Origin: Rhodanobacter denitrificans
GTDB lineage: Bacteria > Pseudomonadota > Gammaproteobacteria > Xanthomonadales > Rhodanobacteraceae
Length of the DNA: 51,452 nucleotides
Reading direction: 5' to 3'
Assembly (NCBI GenBank): GCA_017848855.1
Contig: JAFIHF010000055.1
Span: 1-51,452, forward strand
The number at the start of each line of letters is the position of its first letter. Within the stretch, counting starts at the first letter, position 1. Below are positions 16,695 to 24,694 of the stretch, one piece after another. A program made the position numbers and the translations under genes. Below the pieces are notes generated by a model. It worked only from the letters and a program-made list of their open reading frames with translations, searched no databases and was not told where the DNA came from.

Positions 16695-18075
16695 CGCCGC
16701 TGGCGTCGCGCAGATCGTGTTTTTCCAGCCGCCGGTACAACGACTGGCGGGTGATGCCCAGCGCGTCGGCGGCGCGTTGCAGGTTGCCGTCGAAGCGTTC
16801 CAGCGCGCGCTGCACCAGATGCGCCTCGGCCTGCTCCAGCGTCATGCCGTCGAGATCCGCCGCCTGCTGCGTGGCGGCTTCGCCGAAGTTGAGCGCGGCC
16901 GCGCCCACCTCGTCGTGCTCGGCAAGCAGCGCGGCGCGCTCCATCAGGTGCTGCAGCTCGCGCACGTTGCCGGGCCAGCGCCACGCCGTCAGCGCACGCT
17001 CGGCCGAAGGCGCCAGCCGCAGGCCGTCACGGCCGTAGCGTTGCGCGTTGCGGGCAAGGAAGGCGCGCGCCAGCGGCAGGATGTCCTCCGCGCGCTCGCG
17101 CAACGGCGGCAGGCGAACTTCCAGCGTATTCAGGCGATACAGCAGGTCGCGGCGGAAGCGGCCAGTGGCTACCTCGGCGGCCAGATCGGCATTGGTGGCC
17201 GAGACCAGCCGCACGTCGACCTTCTGCGTGCGCGAGGAACCCAGCCGCTCGAACTCGCCGTCCTCCAGCACGCGCAGCAACTTCGGCTGCTGCGCGGCCG
17301 GCACATTGCCCACCTCGTCGAGGAACAGCGTGCCGCCGTCGGCCAGTTCGAAGCGGCCGATGCGCTCGCTCTTGGCGTCGGTGTAGGCACCGCGCACGTG
17401 GCCGAACATCTCCGACTCGAACACGCTCTCGGCGATGCCGCCCATGTTCACCTTGACCAGCGAGTGCGCCGCGCGGCGCGAGCGCCGATGCAGCAGCTGC
17501 GCGACCACGCCCTTGCCGGTGCCGTTCTCGCCCAGCACCAGCACGTTCGCGTCGCTGGGCGCGATGCGCTCGACCAGCACCAGCACGCGGCGCATCGCCG
17601 GTGATTCGGCGACGAACTCGCCCTCGCCTTCGCCGCGCAGCAACGCGTTCTCCGCCGCCAGCCGACGCTCGCGGCGTGCGCCTTCGGCCAGCGCAACCTG
17701 CGCGCGCAGCACGCTGACCAGGCGCGCATTGTCCCACGGCTTCTCGATGAAATCGGCGGCGCCGCGGCGCATCGCCGCCACCGTCAACGGCACGTTGCCC
17801 CACGCCGTCATCGCCACCACCGGCAGTTCCGGCGCCGCCTGGCGCAGCTGTTCGAGCAGCGCCAACCCCTCCTCGCCCGAAGTGGTGTCGCGCGAGTAGT
17901 TGCAGTCGATCAGCGCACAAGCGAACTCGCGACGGCGCACCGCCTCCAGCGCCGCCGCCGGATCGGCCACGCCCACGCTTGCGATGCCCTCGGCCTTCAG
18001 CAGCAGGCGCAACGCCTCGCGCACGTCGGCCTGGTCGTCGGCGATCAATACCACGGGCTTCGCGTCGGCACTCAT
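16684..18075 (-). CDS. NtrC-family response regulator with altered GAFTGA loop
   Basis: A 463-residue regulator with receiver, AAA+ and Fis-type DNA-binding domains. The receiver has D13-D14 and phosphoacceptor D57. The AAA+ domain has Walker A GENGTGKG, Walker B GGTLFLDEVGN and the arginine region RFRRDLLYRLN. The sigma-54 contact loop reads GAYTDA (229-234) instead of GAFTGA, so sigma-54 activation may be changed or lost. The C-terminal helix-turn-helix is NLQRAADALGITRQSLYRRLEKH. Its ATG lies 3 nt after the stop of a toxin gene. It probably controls the neighbouring export genes. Confidence 0.9.
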   Translation of the reverse strand: MSADAKPVVLIADDQADVREALRLLLKAEGIASVGVADPAAALEAVRRREFACALIDCNYSRDTTSGEEGLALLEQLRQAAPELPVVAMTAWGNVPLTVAAMRRGAADFIEKPWDNARLVSVLRAQVALAEGARRERRLAAENALLRGEGEGEFVAESPAMRRVLVLVERIAPSDANVLVLGENGTGKGVVAQLLHRRSRRAAHSLVKVNMGGIAESVFESEMFGHVRGAYTDAKSERIGRFELADGGTLFLDEVGNVPAAQQPKLLRVLEDGEFERLGSSRTQKVDVRLVSATNADLAAEVATGRFRRDLLYRLNTLEVRLPPLRERAEDILPLARAFLARNAQRYGRDGLRLAPSAERALTAWRWPGNVRELQHLMERAALLAEHDEVGAAALNFGEAATQQAADLDGMTLEQAEAHLVQRALERFDGNLQRAADALGITRQSLYRRLEKHDLRDASGDAG

Positions 18076-18078
18076 GCG

Positions 18079-18372
18079 TCAATACCCGGCTTCTTTCTGG
18101 TGACGGAACGCCAGCACGTAGACAACATCCTCGTCCGGCACGTAGCGGTACAGCGCCACGTAACCGGAATCCCCGAAGACGATCACCAACTCGCGCAGCT
18201 CCGGCAGGTCGGGCAAGGGGCGCCCGATACCCGGTACCGATTCCAGCAGCAGGAATTGCTGCTCGATGGCTTGGGCAGCGCGGCGGGAAGCTTCAGGCGC
18301 CTTGCCTACAAGGAAACGGCGGCAACGTTCCAAGCCGACGAGCGCAGACGCCGTGACGATTACCCGTGGCAC
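18079..18372 (-). CDS. RelE/ParE-family toxin
   Basis: A 97-residue basic protein of the ParE/RelE fold. Recognisable parts are EASRRAAQAIEQQF, SVPGIGRPLPDLPELRELVI and the beta-strand end GYVALYRYVPDEDVVYVLAFRH. ParE-type members poison gyrase and RelE-type ones cut mRNA; the sequence alone does not separate them. It overlaps the upstream antitoxin gene by 13 nt. Its stop lies only 3 nt before the response regulator start, so the module is embedded in the export/two-component gene string. Confidence 0.85.
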   Translation of the reverse strand: MPRVIVTASALVGLERCRRFLVGKAPEASRRAAQAIEQQFLLLESVPGIGRPLPDLPELRELVIVFGDSGYVALYRYVPDEDVVYVLAFRHQKEAGY

Positions 18373-18632
18373 TCGGGCGCCGCTTTCTCGTCATCGGCGC
18401 CCCAGGTGGCCAGCCATGCGCGCGCTTCCGCCCCGGTTACATGCCGCCCCGTTTCCCGGTACGCCTGCCACGAGGCCAGCGCCTCCTGCCGGAAGCTCTC
18501 GCGCGCCTCCTCACGTTCCACGTACTGCTGAATGGCCTCGCGCATGATCCAGTGCGCCGAGCGCTGGCGCAGACCCGCCAGATGCTGGATGCGCTCCTTC
18601 AAGTCGTCATCGATCTTCACCGAACTGGCCAT
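18360..18632 (-). CDS. Ribbon-helix-helix antitoxin (CopG/ParD-like)
   Basis: A 90-residue protein starting MASSVKIDDDLKERIQHLAG, a ribbon-helix-helix signature, followed by RSAHWIMREAIQQYVEREE and an acidic C-terminus that would bind the toxin. GGAG lies 5 nt before ATG 18632, which fixes the start, although the frame extends further upstream. It overlaps the toxin start by 13 nt and lies 76 nt after the truncated permease gene. Confidence 0.87.
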   Translation of the reverse strand: MASSVKIDDDLKERIQHLAGLRQRSAHWIMREAIQQYVEREEARESFRQEALASWQAYRETGRHVTGAEARAWLATWGADDEKAAPECHG

Positions 18633-18708
18633 GACCTGCTCCGAGTATGCAAAGGTACTACCTGAGAATACCTCAACCGATGGGCCATTGCCTGACCGCG
18701 CTGCCGGC

Positions 18709-19473
18709 TCACTCATAACGCAACGCCACCGCCGGATCGACACGCAGCGCGCGCACCAGCGGCACCAGTGCGGCGAGCGCGGAGACGCCGAACACCACGG
18801 CTTGCCTGTTCTCCCCTGCGGCGAGCCGCACTACCGCAATGTCGTTGAGGCCATCGTCCGTGCTGTGCGGCTGCAACGCCAACGGCGGCGCCACGTCGCC
18901 GCTGAAGGCGAAACTGTCGAAGGATTCCGGCAACACGCCGACGATGGTGTAACCGGCGCCTTCGACATTCAGTGTCTGCCCCAGCACCCGGGGATTGCCG
19001 CCGTAGCGGCGTTGCCAGAACCGGTAACCGAGCATGACCACGTGCGGGCCGTGCGGCGAGTCCTCCTGCGCCAGGAAATTGCGCCCGAGCAAGGGATGCA
19101 AGCCCAGGGTCGGCAGCATCCCACGGTCGATATAGGCGGCTGACACCACCTCGGGATGGTCGTCGCCGGTGATGTTGACATCGGGCTTGGAGAACAACGT
19201 CGCCCCTGTCGACCGAATACCCTTGAGCGACGTCAGATGTTGATACTGCAAAGGCGATACGACGCGTTGCCCATCGAACACAGGCCCAACCACCATCACC
19301 CGCGACGCATCCGGAATCGGCAACGGCTGCATCAGCACCTGGTCGATCAGCGTAGCCACCACCACGCTGGCACCGATGCCCAGCACCAGCACGCCCGCTG
19401 CCAGCAGCAGGAAGCCGGGGCGACGCAGGCTCGCACGCCACGCGCGCCAGATTTCGGTGAGCCAGATGTTCAT
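18709..19473 (-). pseudogene. MacB/ADOP-type permease with large internal deletion
   Basis: The 254-residue product starts like the neighbouring full-length permease (WRAWRASLRRPGFLLLA in both) and keeps the first membrane helix and most of the periplasmic core domain. After VVRLAAGE (about residue 222, nt about 18805) it jumps directly to the last membrane helix and the C-terminal ALRVDPAVALRYE. Compared with the 805-residue neighbour about 550 residues are missing, including the FtsX-type helices. The frame is intact, so a short product may still be made, but transport function is unlikely. Confidence 0.75.
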
Positions 19474-19497
19474 GCGCGAGCTTCCCCTTCCAACGAT

Positions 19498-21915
19498 TCA
19501 TTCGCCACGCAGAGCGCGCATCGGCGCCACGCGTGCCGCACGCAAGGCCGGCAGCAGGCAGGCGAGCAGACCGGCGATGGCCAGCACCACAGCCACCAGC
19601 AGCATCGCCAGCGGGTCGAGCGCACTTTGCCGGCCCAGCAGGTAGAGCAGTTCGTGCAGGCTGCCCGACAACAGCACGGCCAGGCAGAGACCGCATGCCA
19701 AGCCGATACCAACCTGCGCGAGGCCGCTACGCAGCACCAGCCGCAGCAGCCCGGAAGGCGGCGCCCCCAGCGCCATGCGCACGCCGAACTCGTGTTCGCG
19801 CGCGGCCACCGCCACGGCCATCACCGCGTACATGCCAGCCGCGGCCAGCATCAGCGCGAGCAGCGCGAACACACCGATCAGCAGCAGGTTGAGCCTCACG
19901 TCTTCGGTGCTGGCGTGCACGTCCTGCTGCAGCGGGTGCAGGTTGGCGATCGGTTGCATCGGCGCCACTTCGGCCACGGCCGCATGCACGGCGGCGCGGT
20001 AGTCACCCAGATTGCCGCGCACACGCAGCGCGAAACGCAGCGGAAACCAACTGCGAAACATGGACATGGCCCAATCGGGCATTTGCGCCAGCGGCATGTA
20101 GAGAATCGCAGGTGCCTGCTGCAATGCGCTGAACTGGTGCGTGTCGGCCACCACGCCAATCACCCTTGCGGGAATGTCGTGACCGTGATCGCCCGGAATG
20201 TCGATCACCTGATCCAGCGCGCGACCACCAAGGCGTTTCTTCGCGAACGCTTCGCTCACCATCACCACCGCTTCGCCGCCGCGCACATCGCCGCGATCGA
20301 ACGTCCGCCCCTCGCGCAGGGCGATATCGAAGGTGGCGAGGAAGCCGGGCTCGACGCCGCGCACCTCGGTGCCGAACTTCTCGCCGCCAGGCAGGTGAAA
20401 GCCGTAGAAATTGAACCAGCGGCCGATCGGCAGATTGGTCGCCGCGGCAGCACTCTCCACGCCCGGCAACATGCGCAGGCGTTCCAGCACGCGCGCGCTC
20501 AACGCATGCACCGATGCAGCGTCGGAATAGTCAGCCTTGACTGGCGCCAGTTCGAACGCCAACACGTTGCGCGCGGAAAAGCCCAGCGGCGCCCGCGCGG
20601 CGTCGTACAAGCCGTGCAGGAACAGGCCAGCTGCGCACAGCAAGGTGGCAGCCATCGCCATCTGCGCCACCACCAACGCCCGTCCAAGGCGACCACTGCT
20701 GCACCCCATGCCGCTGCGCCCGCCTTCGCGCAGATCGTCCGCCCCGCGACCGGCGCGGCTGCGCCACAGACCCAAGGCTGCCGACAGCAACGCGCCGAAT
20801 ACACCCATGACCAACGCGAGTAGCCACGCTGCATCGCCGATGCGCAGGTGACCACCGCCCAACCACTCCGGCGGCACCAACTGTGCGAACAGCATCAATC
20901 CGAGTGCGGCCAACGCCACGCCGGTACCGGCGCCCACCAGCCCCACCAGCAGCCCCTCGGCCAGCATCGGCAGGACGAGCCGCGCAGGCGAGGCACCGAG
21001 CGCGCTGCGCACGGCGATGTCGTGACCGCGCGCCAGCGCGCGCAGCAACATCAGATTGACCAGGTTGACCAGAGCGATCAGCAACACGAACAACGCGCAG
21101 GCGAGGAAAAGCGGCAGCAACTGCGCCTGATCCTGGCGCAGGCTCGCCGTCAGACTGCCCGCGCCATAGTGCCGATGCTGGTCATACGTGTCGCCATCCG
21201 CCACGGCCAACGCATGCAGGCGCGCCTCGACCTGCGCCGCCACGCTGCCGGCGGCGGCACCCGGCACCAACCGCGCCACGGCCGTGTAATTGGGGCCGTT
21301 GTCATCACTGGCGGCCGACAGCGCCAGCGGCAGCACCACGTCGCCGACGGCGAACATGTCCGAATCCGGCGGCAGCACGCCGACGATGGTGTGCGGCACG
21401 CCCTCGATCAGCATGCGGCGGCCCACGGCATGCGGATCGCCGGCGAAACGCCGTTGCCAGTAGCCGTAGCCCAGGATCGCGGCGGCTGGCCCATGCGGCG
21501 TGTCCTCCGCCGCCGTGAAGTCGCGCCCCACCAGCAGCCGCACGCCCAAGGCAGGCAGCAGGCCATGGTCGATGCGCATGCCGCTCACCCGTTCCGGCGC
21601 GCCATCGTCCGACACGTTCACCGGCGGCGAGATGCCTTCGATCAGGCCCATCGCGGCTACGCCACGCAGATCCGACAGGTGTTGATAGCCACGCGGCGAG
21701 ATGGAATACCCATCGCCGTCCTGAAGGCCAAGCGCCAGCAGTCGATCCGGTTGCACGTATGGCAACGGCCGCAGCAGTGCGCTGTCGATCAGCGCGAACA
21801 CCGCTACCGTGGCACCGATGCCCAGCGCCAGCACCCCGCTCGCCAGCAGCAGGAACCCCGGACGACGCAGACTGGCGCGCCACGCACGCCAGATCTCGGC
21901 GAGCCAGGCGTTCAC
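19498..21915 (-). CDS. MacB-like ABC transporter permease (ADOP type)
   Basis: An 805-residue inner-membrane protein with two successive MacB core plus FtsX units, as in the duplicated orphan permease family common in Acidobacteria and Xanthomonadales. The N-terminus is EIWRAWRASLRRPGF, followed by a helix, a periplasmic domain (about 50-250), three FtsX helices, a second periplasmic domain and three more helices ending LPALRAARVAPMRALRGE. It likely pairs with the ATPase gene directly upstream (4-nt overlap) and the adaptor gene to export a peptide, lipid or antibiotic, or to transmit force. Substrate is unknown. Confidence 0.88.
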   Translation of the reverse strand: MNAWLAEIWRAWRASLRRPGFLLLASGVLALGIGATVAVFALIDSALLRPLPYVQPDRLLALGLQDGDGYSISPRGYQHLSDLRGVAAMGLIEGISPPVNVSDDGAPERVSGMRIDHGLLPALGVRLLVGRDFTAAEDTPHGPAAAILGYGYWQRRFAGDPHAVGRRMLIEGVPHTIVGVLPPDSDMFAVGDVVLPLALSAASDDNGPNYTAVARLVPGAAAGSVAAQVEARLHALAVADGDTYDQHRHYGAGSLTASLRQDQAQLLPLFLACALFVLLIALVNLVNLMLLRALARGHDIAVRSALGASPARLVLPMLAEGLLVGLVGAGTGVALAALGLMLFAQLVPPEWLGGGHLRIGDAAWLLALVMGVFGALLSAALGLWRSRAGRGADDLREGGRSGMGCSSGRLGRALVVAQMAMAATLLCAAGLFLHGLYDAARAPLGFSARNVLAFELAPVKADYSDAASVHALSARVLERLRMLPGVESAAAATNLPIGRWFNFYGFHLPGGEKFGTEVRGVEPGFLATFDIALREGRTFDRGDVRGGEAVVMVSEAFAKKRLGGRALDQVIDIPGDHGHDIPARVIGVVADTHQFSALQQAPAILYMPLAQMPDWAMSMFRSWFPLRFALRVRGNLGDYRAAVHAAVAEVAPMQPIANLHPLQQDVHASTEDVRLNLLLIGVFALLALMLAAAGMYAVMAVAVAAREHEFGVRMALGAPPSGLLRLVLRSGLAQVGIGLACGLCLAVLLSGSLHELLYLLGRQSALDPLAMLLVAVVLAIAGLLACLLPALRAARVAPMRALRGE

Positions 21916-22676
21916 GCGCCCACCTCGATGTGCTGGCCGATCAGCGCGTCGAGGCGCGATTCGTCCTCGCGGCGCAGGCGGTCGTAGGTTTCCTCGTCCA
22001 CCACGCGGCCGTCGAACAGGCGCACCTTGCGCTGGGCGAGTTCGGCGTAGCGCGCGTCGTGGGTGACCATGCAGAGGGTGGCGCCGCCCTTGTGCAGCTC
22101 GTCGAGCAGAGCCATCACCGCCTCGCCGTTGCGCGAGTCGAGGTTGCCGGTGGGCTCGTCGGCAAGCAGGATCGCGGGCTTGCCCACCAGCGCTCGCGCC
22201 ACCGCCACGCGCTGCTGCTGGCCGCCGGAAAGCTGGGCCGGGTAGTGGCGCATGCGGTGAGCCATGCCCACGCGCTCCAGCGCCTCCTGCACGCGGGCGC
22301 GGCGCTCGGCGGCGTCAATGCCGCCGCGGTAGGTAAGCGGCAACTCCACGTTCTCCTGCACGGTGAGGTCGCCGATCAGGTTGAAGGCCTGGAAGATGAA
22401 GCCGATCTCGGCGTTGCGGATGCGCGCGCGCTGCGCGGCATTGAGCGCGGCGACGTCGTGGCCGTTCAGCACGTAGCTGCCGCTGCTCGCGGTATCGAGC
22501 AGGCCGAGGATCGACAGCAGCGTGGTCTTGCCGCAGCCGGAGGGCCCGGAGATGGAGACGTATTCGCCGCGCGCGATGTCGAGGTGCACCTCGCTGAGCG
22601 CATGGGTTTCCACCTCGTCGGTCTGGAACACCTTGCGCAGGTCCTTGAGGGTGATGACGTTGGCGGGGTTGGTCAT
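21912..22676 (-). CDS. ABC transporter ATP-binding protein (MacB/LolD type)
   Basis: A 254-residue ATPase with Walker A GPSGCGKTT (44-52), Q-loop FIFQAFNLIGDLTVQENVE, signature LSGGQQQRVAVARAL, Walker B ILLADEPTGNLDS and H-loop MVTHDARYAE. It energises the ADOP-type permease whose gene overlaps its 3' end by 4 nt. ATG 22676 has GGAG 5 nt upstream; the frame is open for ten more codons. A REP-like repeat pair lies between this gene and the adaptor gene upstream. Confidence 0.92.
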   Translation of the reverse strand: MTNPANVITLKDLRKVFQTDEVETHALSEVHLDIARGEYVSISGPSGCGKTTLLSILGLLDTASSGSYVLNGHDVAALNAAQRARIRNAEIGFIFQAFNLIGDLTVQENVELPLTYRGGIDAAERRARVQEALERVGMAHRMRHYPAQLSGGQQQRVAVARALVGKPAILLADEPTGNLDSRNGEAVMALLDELHKGGATLCMVTHDARYAELAQRKVRLFDGRVVDEETYDRLRREDESRLDALIGQHIEVGA

Positions 22677-22695
22677 AAAGGCTCCATGAGATTTG

Positions 22696-22763
22696 TAGGA
22701 GCGCACCCTGTGCGCGATGTGGTTCCTGGCAAAAAGCGTGATCGCGCACAGAGTGCGCTCCTA
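22696..22763. repeat. REP-like inverted repeat pair, copy 1
   Basis: Two 23-base arms (22696-22718 and 22741-22763) are complementary with one mismatch. The core TAGGAGCGCACCCTGTGCG recurs in the pair at 44944-45017. It sits between the adaptor and ATPase genes of the export cluster and may lower read-through. Confidence 0.8.
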
Positions 22764-22772
22764 CGCGCGAAG

Positions 22773-24026
22773 TCATTTCAGCTTGATGCGATCGTATTTG
22801 TCCCACTGGCTGGTGTCGGAGAGGATCACCCGGTCGCCGGCCTTCAATCCACGCAGGATCTCCACGCGATCCACCGAGGCCGCGCCGATGCGTACCGGCA
22901 CGCGGCTCGCGGTATCGCCGGAAGCGTCGAGGCGGAACAGGCTGAGGTCGCCGTCGGCCTTGGCCAGCGCGGGGCGGCCCACCGAGAGCACGCCGTGCAG
23001 CTGGGCGATCAGGATGCGGCCGTCGACGGAAAGGTCGGGGCGTGCACCGTCCGGCAGCTTGCCGACGAGGTTCACGTCCACCTGCACGCTGCCGTTGCGC
23101 ACGGCGGGGTCGATGCGCTCCACCTTGCCGTCGACGAGGCCGTTGTGGGTGTCCACGCTGACCGGCATGCCCAGTGCCACGTCCTTGGCCTGCACCTCGG
23201 GCACCTGCAGCCGCGCGATCAGTACATCGGGCTTGGCCACGCGCGCGAGGTTGGCGCCGGCGGCGACCTGGGCGCCTTCCTGCACCGCCACTTCCTGCAG
23301 CACGCCGGCGATGCCGGCCTTCACCGAGAGCGCATCGGCCTGGCGCTGGCGCAGCTCGAGGTTGCTCTGCTGCTGCGCGAGCTGGGCCTGCGCCGCGTCG
23401 ATCTGCGCCTTCATGCTGGCGGCGAACGCGGCCACGCGCTGTTGTTCGATGCCGCTGCGTTCCTGGAGCTGGGCCAGCGCGATCTGGCCCTGCTCGAATT
23501 GCACGCGCGGGATCAGGTGCTCCTTCGCGGCGATCGCGTCGGCGTCGGCCTTGACCTTGGCCGAGGCGTAGTCGGAGCGCGCCTGCGCCAGCGCGCTGCG
23601 CTGGTCGAGCAGTTGCGACTCCAGTTCGGCGCGCTTGGCCGCGACCTGCGCCTGCGCCGCGGCGACCTGCGCCTGCGCGTTGCGCAGCGCGTCCTCGGTC
23701 GCGGGATCGGCGAGCCGCATCAGCACGGTGTCCGGCTGCACCGGCGTGCCCGGCCACACCAGGATCTGCTCCACCTGCGCCGACGTGGCGGCGGCCAGCC
23801 AGCGGATTTCGCGCGGCACCAGCGTGCCGGTGGCGCGCACCTCGCGCAGCATGTCGCCCCGCTGCACGGCGTCGATCCACAGGCTGCCGCGCTCGGCTAC
23901 CGGCAATGCCGGGCCGAGCCGCCATACCACCACGGCCAGCGCGGCCAAGGCCAGCACGGCACCGCCCGCCATCAGCTTCAGGCGACGGCGCTTGCGGATG
24001 CCATAGATCGGGTTTGCGATATCCAT
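22773..24026 (-). CDS. HlyD/MacA-like membrane fusion protein
   Basis: A 417-residue periplasmic adaptor anchored by one N-terminal membrane helix (about 19-38). A lipoyl-type domain, a long coiled coil (about 105-240, Ala/Gln/Glu-rich), the second lipoyl half (AGVLQEVAVQEGAQVAAGANL) and a beta-barrel with VSVDTHNGLVDGKVERI follow in order. It likely joins the MacB-like permease to an outer-membrane channel encoded elsewhere. It is the first gene of the leftward export string; the ATPase gene follows after about 100 nt containing a REP pair. Confidence 0.9.
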   Translation of the reverse strand: MDIANPIYGIRKRRRLKLMAGGAVLALAALAVVVWRLGPALPVAERGSLWIDAVQRGDMLREVRATGTLVPREIRWLAAATSAQVEQILVWPGTPVQPDTVLMRLADPATEDALRNAQAQVAAAQAQVAAKRAELESQLLDQRSALAQARSDYASAKVKADADAIAAKEHLIPRVQFEQGQIALAQLQERSGIEQQRVAAFAASMKAQIDAAQAQLAQQQSNLELRQRQADALSVKAGIAGVLQEVAVQEGAQVAAGANLARVAKPDVLIARLQVPEVQAKDVALGMPVSVDTHNGLVDGKVERIDPAVRNGSVQVDVNLVGKLPDGARPDLSVDGRILIAQLHGVLSVGRPALAKADGDLSLFRLDASGDTASRVPVRIGAASVDRVEILRGLKAGDRVILSDTSQWDKYDRIKLK

Positions 24027-24171
24027 GCCGCGTACATGGCAAGCCGTGTGCCAGCCGGCATTCGCCGGGAAAAGCCTTGCGGATCAAGGCACGGTGCCCG
24101 TGGCTTGCGGCGGTGTGCCGTCCGCATCCGGAACGCGGCGTCCGCGAACGGACGCCTGCGCGATCGCTACG

Positions 24172-24480
24172 TCATTCCTCGAACCGCTCGCCTATGGATT
24201 CCAGCAAGCGCCGACCGTGCAACACGGCAAGTATCTCGATGCTCCCAGCCCGCATCTCGTAGATCACGCGATAGCTGTACAGGAAACGCTCGCGCACCGC
24301 TTCGTCATGGAGTTCCGGCACTACGCGACCGGCCAGCGGATGCGTGGCGATGACATCGCCCAGCTCGAACAAGGCTTCCACCACGCGTTGCGCGTGATGT
24401 TGCGAATCGCGAGCGATGAACTGCGCTATCGCATCGATGTCGTCGAGCGATTCGCCCGACCAAATCAGTTCGGCAGCCAT
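24172..24480 (-). CDS. RelE/ParE-family toxin
   Basis: A 102-residue protein of the ParE/RelE toxin fold. Typical parts are AELIWSGESLDDIDAIAQFIA, PLAGRVVPELHDEAVRERF and the strand YRVIYEMRAGSIEILAVLHGRR. It overlaps the upstream antitoxin gene by 16 nt. The two ParE-like toxins in the window are not close copies of each other. Mechanism (gyrase poison or mRNA cleavage) is not decidable here. Confidence 0.87.
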   Translation of the reverse strand: MAAELIWSGESLDDIDAIAQFIARDSQHHAQRVVEALFELGDVIATHPLAGRVVPELHDEAVRERFLYSYRVIYEMRAGSIEILAVLHGRRLLESIGERFEE

Positions 24481-24662
24481 CGCGACAGGCGTTCACGCGC
24501 CTGATCACGGGTGTAGCCACGTCCCGCGGCCACGTCGGCACGACCACGCCGGATCTTCTCCAGCACATACACGTGGTACTGGATGTCTTCCAGCGTGGCA
24601 TCGTCGGGCAGCTGCGCCAGCAGTTGCTCGACTTCCTCTTTGGCGGAGACAGGCGTGTTCAT
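24465..24662 (-). CDS. Antitoxin partner of RelE/ParE toxin
   Basis: A 65-residue acidic protein with the pattern LAQLPDDATLEDIQYHVYVL, seen in many small proteins encoded just before ParE/RelE toxins. The C-terminus GYTRDQARERLSRWLPN overlaps the toxin start. No clear DNA-binding motif is visible at its N-terminus. ATG 24662 was preferred; ATG 24677 five codons earlier is possible. Confidence 0.8.
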   Translation of the reverse strand: MNTPVSAKEEVEQLLAQLPDDATLEDIQYHVYVLEKIRRGRADVAAGRGYTRDQARERLSRWLPN

Positions 24663-24694
24663 GGCGGGGCGCTTCACCGTGGTGTCTCTCCATT

